DNA of 64,000 bases. It comes from Carettochelys insculpta. Taxonomy: Eukaryota > Chordata > Testudines > Carettochelyidae. The notes beneath the pieces were generated by a model. The model ran no database searches. It was not told the origin of the DNA and worked only from the letters and a program-made list of their open reading frames with translations. A program made the translations under genes and the position numbers. The stretch lies in assembly GCF_033958435.1 (NCBI RefSeq), contig NC_134160.1, forward strand, positions 13,317,001 through 13,381,000, in the 5' to 3' direction. This document shows positions 56,615-64,000 of the stretch, one piece after another (the stretch's first letter is position 1; the number at the start of each line of letters is the position of its first letter).

Positions 56615-58134
56615 CTATTGTCCTGCGCCTGGTGTTGGGGGCGGGGCGCGACGTACGTCTCGGCCGGAGGCCTGGTCGAGGCTGCGAGGGGCTGGGAGAA
56701 CTGGCAGATAGGGCTGGGCGGTGTCTGGAGGCCCACGGTCCCCCTCAGTGGCAGGCCCCAGGACGGCCCATGGTGGAGGGATGGCAGGCGGAGCGGCGGG
56801 CGGAGCGGTGGGCGGAGTGGCAGGGGGGGCCAAGTGCTGCATGATGGCATCGAACGTGCGCATGAAGACCCCCCAAGCCTCCTGGCGCCAGGCCAGCGCT
56901 TACTCCTGGAGGTGAAGCCGCTGCTCCTCCCCCTGCAGGCACCACTTGGACACCTCCAGCCGACGCTGGAGGGTGGCGAGCAGCTGGGGGTCCGTGGATG
57001 CCCGCAGATGGCTCTGCCGCTGTCAGGCTCATCCTGGGGCTGGTCCGTGCTCTGCCGAGGGGCTGCCTTGGTGGGATGGCCCCGGTGGGCTCTCCAGGAC
57101 CACAGACGGTGCGCCGGTGCTCTCTGTGCCCTCTGATGGTGCAGCTGCGGAACAGAGGCGGGGAAAAAGAGTGGAGACAGTTGGGGCCGTGACCCGTGGA
57201 CTTTCTCCCCCCCACCCCTCTGCTGCTGGTTCCCCATCCCCATCCCCCCAGAGATGCTGCTGCTGCTCCTGCTGGGTGTCCAACCCCGCCCCGCCGGGAC
57301 CCTAGGTTCCACTCCCCCGATCCCCAGGGATGGGGCATGGCGCTGTCCTGCTGGCGGGGGAGGGGCTGATGGACTCTTCTGAGGGACATGCCACTGCTGT
57401 CCTCGGGGACATGGTCATCTGGATGTGTGGAGGGCCCTGGTCATGTCTCTTGTCCCCGCCCCTTAACCCCGGGGGTGTGCACAAGGGGGGTACATACCTG
57501 ACACTCCGCTCCCACGGTCGGGGAACAGCCATCGGGTGGACGCCCTGCTGGAGCTGTGGGAGGGGAGGGCAATCTGGAGCCCCCCCCCCATCGCTGGAGG
57601 CCCCCTCCTCCTCCGGTGTCCCAGGGGTGGGCTCCTGGGGGGACCCCTGGGGTGCAGGGCTGGCCTCCGGGGCAGAATCGGTCTCCGGGGCCTGCTGGGG
57701 CTCGTCGGCCGATGTGTCAAGGGTGGCTGGGGGCGGGGAAGGAGGTGTACCAGGGGCCCAGGATTTCCCTGAGCTCCCTGTAAAAGGGGCAAGCAGCGGG
57801 GGTGGCCCCAGATTGGCTGGCCGTGTCCTGGGCCCAGGTGTAACCCTGCCACAGCTCCTTTACCTTACTCCTGATGTGGTCAGGAATGCAGGCAGGGTGA
57901 CCCCCAGGCAGCCAGGCCCTCGGCCAGCCGAGCGAATGCATCCGCGTTCCACCTCTTGCTCCCCATTACCTGGAGCACCTCCTCCTCACCCCAGAGCCCC
58001 AGCAGGTCCCGGATTTTGGCCTCTGTCCAGGAGGGGCCCCACTGCCTCTTTCCCCTCTGGCTGGCAGGCTGGGAGCCCTGAGTCCCCTTGGCGGGGGTGC
58101 CCTGTGGGCGCTTGGGGGGCTGGCTGGCTGCCAT
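56615..58134 (-). pseudogene. Harbinger Myb/SANT-like gene, broken
   Basis: It starts at ATG 58134. The Myb-like domain reads 'PSWTEAKIRDLLGLWGEEEV' and 'RWNADAFARLAEGLAAW'. An extra G near 57905 then shifts the frame; the rest of the domain ('RSKVKELWQGYTWA', 'CPFYRELREILG') is in another frame. Exon 1 would end at 57498 (CAG|GTATGT) and exon 2 begin at 57144 after CCGCAG. In exon 2 a TAA at 56900-56902 interrupts 'LQE-ALAWRQEAW'. The tail is rich in proline and alanine and ends at 56615. The exon structure matches the intact gene at 46498. Confidence 0.82.
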
Positions 58135-58514
58135 GGGGTGCAGGGTGCTGGCTTGGGGCTGCGGAGGGACGTGCAGGCTGGGCACGTGGCTGTGCTGCAG
58201 CCTGCACGACCTCTCAGCTTCCTGCACAGGAAATAAGGGGGAGGGGAGTTTTAAGGGGCTGCTGCACACGGCGACCACAGAGCTCAGGGGCTGGAGAGAG
58301 TGTCTCTCAACCCCTCAGCTGATGGCTGCCATGGAGGACCCCACTACTTCGATGTTGCAGGACGCGGATCGTCTACATGTGCCCTACTTCGACGTTCAAC
58401 GTCGAAGTAGGGCGGTATTCCCATCTCCTCATGAGGATAGTGACGTCGACGTCTCGCCGCCTTACGTCGATTTCAACTTCAAAATAGCGCTCGGCGCGTG
58501 TAGACGCGGCTATT

Positions 58515-59315
58515 GTGTTGTTGAAGAATGATACATAACTCCTACATGGGAATTTTCATCCACAGCTCTCCAATTGCTTTGCAGAGGACGTTTCAAACCA
58601 CTTCTCCCATTTTACAAAGTGGGAAACTGAGTTACAAAGAGATGAATTCACTTCCACCACACCCAAATAGCAGTAGAATGAGGATTGCAACACTCATAGC
58701 CCCTAACAACCTGGCCAACACCTGGGTTCTCAAACCAAGATGACTGCCCCCATTGAGGACTGTTTGTAGCTGTTATTCTAGGTCAGGCCCATCTCTGAGG
58801 TTCTGATCCCACTTCTATCGAAATAAGCCTAGTTCTATGTGGGCCAAACAAGGCTTAAATTTTTGACTTAGATGGTAATTAGATCCTCACTTTTATTGTA
58901 GTTTAAAAAGGCCATTTGATGCTCCATGGAGCAAACTTTTTCCCTTTTGATGACACTGTAATAAATTAAGAGGAGCCCTGTCTGCCAGCAAGCGTCAAAC
59001 AAAAGAGAGTCACTGCCCTGGTGATTAGATCTTTCCTGCACAGTTTGTGTGAGGGGTTTATGGGAGGCAGCTGTAACATGTACAGAGAAGTGACAGGTGT
59101 AGGTCAAAGCAGTTGATTTCTCTTCCCTTGCCTTACCACCTCCAAGCAGCCAGCCTGCAAGTTAAGTAGCCCAGGAAAGAGAGCAAACGATCTTTTATTT
59201 GTTATAAGGTGGATGTGAGATGGGGAGCAAAACACAATGGGACAGCAATGGATGAGGGAGTCCACAATGCACTGATAAAACAATATGGAGAGCAGGAGCA
59301 TTGTTTATGCCTCTT
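58515..59315. other. Stretch without a gene; MIR-like fragment at 58590-58710
   Basis: TTTACAAAGTGGGAAACTGA followed by AATAGCAGTAGAATGAGGAT resembles a MIR-type SINE on the plus strand. Nothing else is recognised. Confidence 0.5.
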
Positions 59316-59318
59316 TTT

Positions 59319-59758
59319 GGCCGTGTCTACCCCAGCCCCAAACTTCAAAATTGCCATGCAAATGGCCATTTTGAAGTTTACTAATGAAGCACTGAAATAC
59401 ATATTCAGCTCCTCATTAGCAAGCGGGCGGCTGCGGCACTTCGAAATTGATGGGCCTCGCCGCCGTGCAGCTCATCCTGACGGGGCTCCGTTTCGAAAGG
59501 ACCCTGCCTACTTCAAAGTCCCCTTATTCCTATGAGCAAATGGCAATAAGGGGACTTCGAAGTAGGCGGGGGTCCCTTCAAAAGGATTCCTCTTGGGACA
59601 AGCCGCGCGGCAGCGAGGCGCATCAATTTTGAAGTGCTGCGGGCGGCTGCCCGCATGCTAATGAAGCGCTGAATATGTATTTCAGTGCTTCATTAGTAAA
59701 CTTCAAAATGGCCATTTGCATGGCAATTTCGCAGTTTGGGGCTAGTGTAGACATGGCC
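59319..59758. mobile_element. Fold-back Harbinger MITE family A, full length, older
   Basis: 440 bp from GGCCGTGTCTACCCCAGCC to GGCTAGTGTAGACATGGCC, centred near 59538. TTT is duplicated (59316-59318 and 59759-59761). More changes separate its arms than in the copy at 5582, many at former CG pairs. Confidence 0.85.
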
Positions 59759-59761
59759 TTT

Positions 59762-62700
59762 GGTTCAGATGTTGTTGAAAGGCATTCAGGGATTGGTCTC
59801 TTCAGGATTGCAGGTTTTTAAGGATTTAGGAGGTCTTGGGGGCTTTTGACAAACTCACAAAATCACCTTTTTCAAATGGGAATCAGGCCCATATCCTCAG
59901 GTAGTTAGGTGCTTAAATGTTTTTGATTTTCAACAACTTTTAGGTTCCTAATGGTCTGTCACTTTTGAAACTGGTATGTAGCCAGTGGGACTACCTACAC
60001 AGCAAGAAAGACCCTCAACCAGCCAGCATCAGAGTTTGATTTGACTGCCTCAGACTCACAAAGCAAGGCTAAAATAGCAACGGAGATGTCCAGGCTTATG
60101 AGGGACCCAAGGCTTTGAAAACTGGCTGTCAGGGAGGGTCTCAGATCCTACATCTGAATACTGACACTACTATTTTTGCCACCCACAGCTGTACAAGTCC
60201 TGTCAGATGGGCAGCTCTGATACTCCCTTCCACAGTGGGTGTAGATGTTCCCTGAGTCACTTAGGGCAAGATTTTCAAAGAGAGTTAGGTGCCTCAAGGT
60301 AGGGCTCATAACGAAGAAGCTTTAATGGGTGCCAGTCTCATTGGGTGTAGGCAGCAGGGATTGGAAAGGGAAATGCACTAGTTAGCCACTATAGCCTCTA
60401 GCTCTGATTCCAGCCCTCCCAGTTTTTCCTGCTGGAATTCTTGACTACCCTGGCCAGACTCTGGCTTTCATGGTGGGGTTCAGTTTCAGGCCTTGCTGCT
60501 GGCTGCCAGGCACCAAAGCCAAGACTAAACTTTCCCCAACAGCTAAGCCTGGCCCTCAAAAGCCCTTTGCCAAATTTGCCTGTCTGGCCTGGCCAGACCT
60601 GGCGCCCATTGCTGCAAAGTGGCCATTGGGTCATTGCATTACATTGCAAAGTGGATGCATTACTCACATCAGCATTTCCAGGAAGTGCCACTCTCCTTCT
60701 GTCACTGTCACTCTCATGGAGAGTGGTCAGCTCAATGGTTAGAAGGCATTGACCCACTGGCTGAACTAAACCTGTGAGTGACAAGCTCATCCAGATGCCA
60801 CTGAGCTGGCTCCAGCACAGCTGTATTGCACTCAGCAGAATGGAAATATACTTCACCTGAAGACAGCAAAAGTAGTGGCAGACCACAAGCCCCTGCCAAG
60901 GCAGCAGGTCAGAATAAAACTCTTGCTCCTTTGCACAAAGCTTGAGAAGACCTTTTTTTTCAAATCCACCCACCCCACATACACCTAGACAAACTGTCAT
61001 GCCCACCCTCTCCATACTGCCTATTTAATGCTGGGCATTGATTGCTAAGGGAGCTGTGTCAGCAGCAGCCTCCTCTCTGCAGCCACCTTCTTCTCTTGCC
61101 TCTTTATTGTAGGGTGGAAGGGGAAAGCCATGTCTGGTGCATGAACGCATAGGAAATGGGAGCTGGAGGCTTTTCTCTGTGCCCCAGAGCCACTCTTGTA
61201 AAGTTCACTCAGAATGAGGAATGAAAGGCAGTCAGTGAGATCACTAACAATTTGTAAATCTCTTTGAGAACTTCAGACAGAAAGTACTGTGACATACTAC
61301 AGCCTGATACCACAATGATGGGCTCTTCAATAGTATCGGGATAGATTAGACTGGATAGGCGACATCTAGATGTGTTAGAAATACATAGGGAGAACGAGCC
61401 ACGAGGATAGAACGTCAGGTTAGAAATGCCAGGGTAACCAGACAGCTAGATAGGTATCTTAAACCCTCGTGGGTGGATAAGTGGACAGATAAGAGGTGTA
61501 TATGGGGCTAGACAATAAGTGTTTATGTGAAAACAACATCTCTTCTCAGGGTGAGAAGTTGTGGCAGTGACTACATGCACTTGATGCTGAATCACAGACA
61601 GCAGATCAATAATGAATGGATGACATGGCCCTTGCTCTGCCCTCCCCCAATACTCCAATTCTCCCATTAAATCAGCAGTGATGTGGAAGGAGACGCAGAA
61701 AGGGGCCAAGAGGCTGTCCCCATCTGGCTGTTCCAGTGTCTCAGTCCCATGGTAGGACTCCTTTGAAAGGAAAGAGGCAACGCCTGTAACAAATTTTTAT
61801 GAATAAAGAAATCCCTTTTCTTGGTCCCTAATGAAATGCGCTATGATGAATGTGAATGTTGGGCAAACACCTAGAAGCCTTTCTGGTTATATAGCAGGCC
61901 GGCCAGCTGTTTTACTAGTAATTAGAGACCCTGAGATTGTCCATTTCCCAAAAGACATGTGGAGCATTCAGACCTGGAGGCTTATGAAAGCACTGAGCTT
62001 CAAAGCAATGCACTCTACAAAAGTGGCAGACAATTTTGCCTCCCCAAATCTATCATTTCCTTGTTTACAATCCAGAGAGTGAGGAGTAAAACAAAAGATT
62101 TCTCTGGGCCAGGAGGCCAGTCATCACCTGGGGAAACTCAGCCCTCAGCTTCAAAACGGTCTGTCTGTTGCCACTTGTGTCTGCAGCTGGTAGCACCCTT
62201 ACTAAGCCAAGTCAAAGAAGAGAAGAGACCCCTAATGCAGCTGGCTGGTCCCTGTCCATCTCCTTCTGCCCAGCGCTGATCTGTCCATATCCTCTAGCAT
62301 TTTGTTCAGCCTGGTTCTAAAATGACCAGATCAACGACCCAGCCCAAAGGATTCCCATTGTACAGGCAGAAAGATGAGCAGCTGTTTCAAAAGTAACCCT
62401 TCCATAGTCAAGACCTCCAGGGTGGAGACTGGATTCTGAATAGCACCTCTCTAACTTCTGGGGTGGAGATGTAGGGGGACTGGACTTTGTAGAAGAAGGT
62501 ACCCATTCAAAGGAAGAAGAATTATCAAGCACCCAAACCTGTATGCCACAGATATTGGGGTGGGGCTGCAGAGCTTAGGTGGCCACTAATGTGAGAGAGT
62601 GGCATTCAAGCCCCAGTTCCAGATCAGCTGGGCTGAGGGTATCCGAGTCTGCCAAGAGCCCAGTGGTATGGGTACATCTCCAGGGTGCAGGGGACCCTAC

Positions 62701-62872
62701 TTTGAATCCCTGCTCTGCCTGGCTTGAAAAAGGTGCATAAGCTGCTAGCTGCCATATCCCAGTCCGTAACAGGCATCTCCCTCTGGCTTGGCCCTGGGTG
62801 CCTGAGTGACCAGATTTGTCGTAGGCAGCATGGATCCCCGGAGACAGGAGGGAAAAGGTGGGAGAGGTTCCT
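59762..62872. other. Stretch without a recognised gene
   Basis: Worn fragments of the TTTTCAAA/TTAGG palindromic repeat occur near 59870-60000 and 60265-60350. Open frames up to 205 codons (60398-61015, minus) have no domain and low-quality wording. No gene is supported. Confidence 0.45.
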
Positions 62873-63020
62873 CTTTTATTGGTTCCTCTTTTATTGAACC
62901 CGTGTCTGTTGGTGAGACAGACAGATGCCATGACCCTTGGAAGAGTGGCATGGCTTCAAAGCTGGTCTCTCACCAACACAAGTTGGTTGAATAGAAGATA
63001 AGCCCACCCCCACCTGGTCC
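62873..63020. repeat. Fold-back of a retroelement tail (PLE-like wording)
   Basis: The left arm CTTTTATTGAACCCGTGTCT is followed by GTTGGTGAGACAGAC. The right arm GGTCTCTCACCAACACAAGT is followed by TGGTTGAATAGAAGATA, in opposite orientation. The wording matches a common turtle repeat tail ending near ACCTTGTC-type sequence. The spacer between the arms is about 40 bp. Confidence 0.45.
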
Positions 63021-63239
63021 CTGCAGATCAGTTTCAGGCAGCATCGTCAGTCCCGGCGATTAGAGGCAAGGTTCAGGAGGGCAGGTCAATAGCTTTCTCT
63101 GGTCCAGATCAGTGGGAGTTTATCATTCAAGTCCCTTTGCTGACCCAAGCCCCACCCCTTCCCTCTTTATTTCACTCCTGGCTAGCTCAGGAGACTCCCC
63201 ACTCAGCTAGCTGGCTCCTGGAATCACCTCATTAGCTTG

Positions 63240-63430
63240 TGGGGAGGGATAGCTCAGTGGTTTGAACACTGACTTGCTAAACCTAAGCTTGTGAGTCCAA
63301 TACCTGCATGGGCCATTTAGGGATCTGAGGCAAATAGATTAAAAAAATCTGTCAGGGATGGTAGGTCCTGCTCTGAGTGCAGGGGACTGGATTCAATGAC
63401 CTCTGATGGTCCCTTCCAGTTCTATGAAAT
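63240..63430 (+). mobile_element. tRNA-derived SINE of cryptodiran-turtle (Cry) type
   Basis: It has GGGGAGGGATAGCTCAGTGG (A box), TTGTGAGTCCAATACC (B box, worn) and GGGCCATTTAGGGATCTG. The 3' region GGACTGGATTCAATGACC leads to GGTCCCTTCCAGTTCTATGA and is shared with CR1. The wording and order fit the polIII/SINE of hidden-necked turtles as I remember it. This is the main clue to the host group. Confidence 0.82.
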
Positions 63431-64000
63431 AAGTTCTAGACCTTGCCAGGCCTTGCACAGGAAGTCTGTGTGCTTAAGGCAGAGCAGTGGGTTGCTGCTG
63501 GGCCCCCAGGAGTTAGACATTGCAACCCCCTTTATGCATTTATCCCAGACTCCCTGTCACCCCTCCCATCCCTGCAAACGGGGTGATAAGGCATCCTTAC
63601 CAAGCAGTGGTGCTGTAAGAATTCATGTCTGGATGATTGCAAGGTGCTCAGAGACTTCAGTAAGCAGAGCCCAGATGAAGCAATTCCAGTTGTCCTCTTT
63701 ATTATTAGCAGTATTACCATTGCACCCAGAGGTCCCAGACACGAGTAGGGCCTGTTATGCTGGGTGTTGTGCGTGCACCTAGTAACACACTCTTCTGAAG
63801 AATTCATTCTTTACTTGGACAACACTGACAGATGGTGATAGAGGGAAACTACGGCGAAGCAACAGGTCTAGGATGACCATATTTCCCTTTGTGAAATACA
63901 AGACACCTGCTAAACTGCTTGGAGTTAAGCAAGTTCAATGGCAATCCATGAAAACTATGCTGTGCAAGCATCCAAAATGGCATTAAGTTCACTGAGCTCC
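63431..64000. other. Right-edge stretch without a gene; old repeats
   Basis: 63690-63775 (TATTATTAGCAGTATTACCA, CACCCAGAGGTCCCAGACAC) is a fragment of the same amniote repeat as at 40200. From about 63872 (GGATGACCATATTTCCC) another common repeat type may begin and run off the edge. Confidence 0.4.

Larger units (their letters stand above)
54563..58511 (-). mobile_element. Long PIF/Harbinger transposon, two genes, copy 2
   Basis: 3949 bp from AGCTACGTCTGCACTGGG to CGCGTGTAGACGCGGCT. ATT is duplicated on both sides (54560-54562 and 58512-58514). The order is reversed relative to the element at 46074: transposase on plus from the left end, Myb-like gene on minus from the right end. Both genes carry disabling changes. 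The left end and the area around the transposase start give the left part of the family B MITEs, and the right end gives their right part. Confidence 0.93.

Noticed and set aside
60398..61015. 205-codon minus-strand open frame
   Set aside because: It shows no domain, signal or codon pattern that I recognise, and nothing around it supports a gene.
63240..63312. Possible tRNA gene
   Set aside because: The A and B boxes are present but the cloverleaf is not, and the sequence continues into a CR1-type tail, so it is a SINE.

Overview
This window looks like turtle genomic DNA, most likely from a hidden-necked (cryptodiran) turtle. The main evidence is a tRNA-derived SINE at 63240-63430 that resembles the cryptodiran polIII/SINE (Cry) family as I remember it. 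CR1/L3 LINE tails, Penelope-like elements (PLEs), a DIRS-type fragment, hAT MITEs and many PIF/Harbinger elements also fit a reptile. I found no host gene exon that I can defend. I read the window as intergenic or deep intronic DNA. Its coding content belongs to transposable elements.

The dominant theme is a Harbinger superfamily with 20-bp ends resembling GGCTACGTCTACACGTGCAC. Two long copies each carry two convergent genes. Element 46074-50426 has a Myb/SANT-like gene that can still be read through one in-phase intron, plus a broken HARBI1-type transposase. Element 54563-58511 lies in the opposite orientation, and both of its genes are broken; the catalytic glutamate of its transposase is lysine. 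Non-autonomous relatives with the same ends lie around them. Three are deletion derivatives of about 700 bp with one shared breakpoint (31075, 36658, 43416). Three are perfect-length fold-back MITEs of about 437 bp (5582, 38732, 59319), and there is one half copy (15099). Older relatives are at 28678, 30512, 35275, 39219, 44549 and 50440. Seven copies have exact 3-bp target duplications, and none of these is the TWA expected for PIF/Harbinger.

The second theme is PLEs. A 5'-truncated copy with a GIY-YIG domain (2618-3907) sits inside an RTE-like LINE with an 11-bp duplication. Three short fold-back insertions made of two opposed PLE tails (15974-16624, 27388-27625, 39572-39926) each have a 12-bp target duplication. 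One of them was later split by a solo LTR (16092-16558, CTAG duplication).

Layout. 1-850: LTR-like promoter with tandem repeats. 1.3-4.6 kb: nested LINE and PLE. 5.6-6.0 kb: fold-back MITE. 7.2-8.0 kb: LTR-like sequence. 9.4-10.9 kb: DIRS recombinase relic with inverted repeats. 11-31 kb: mostly unique sequence with CR1, MIR-like and old palindromic repeats. 31-45 kb: dense MITEs and PLE tails. 46-58.5 kb: the two long Harbinger copies. 58.5-64 kb: MIR-like repeat, fold-back MITE and the Cry-type SINE. All family names rest on recognition by eye; no database search was possible.
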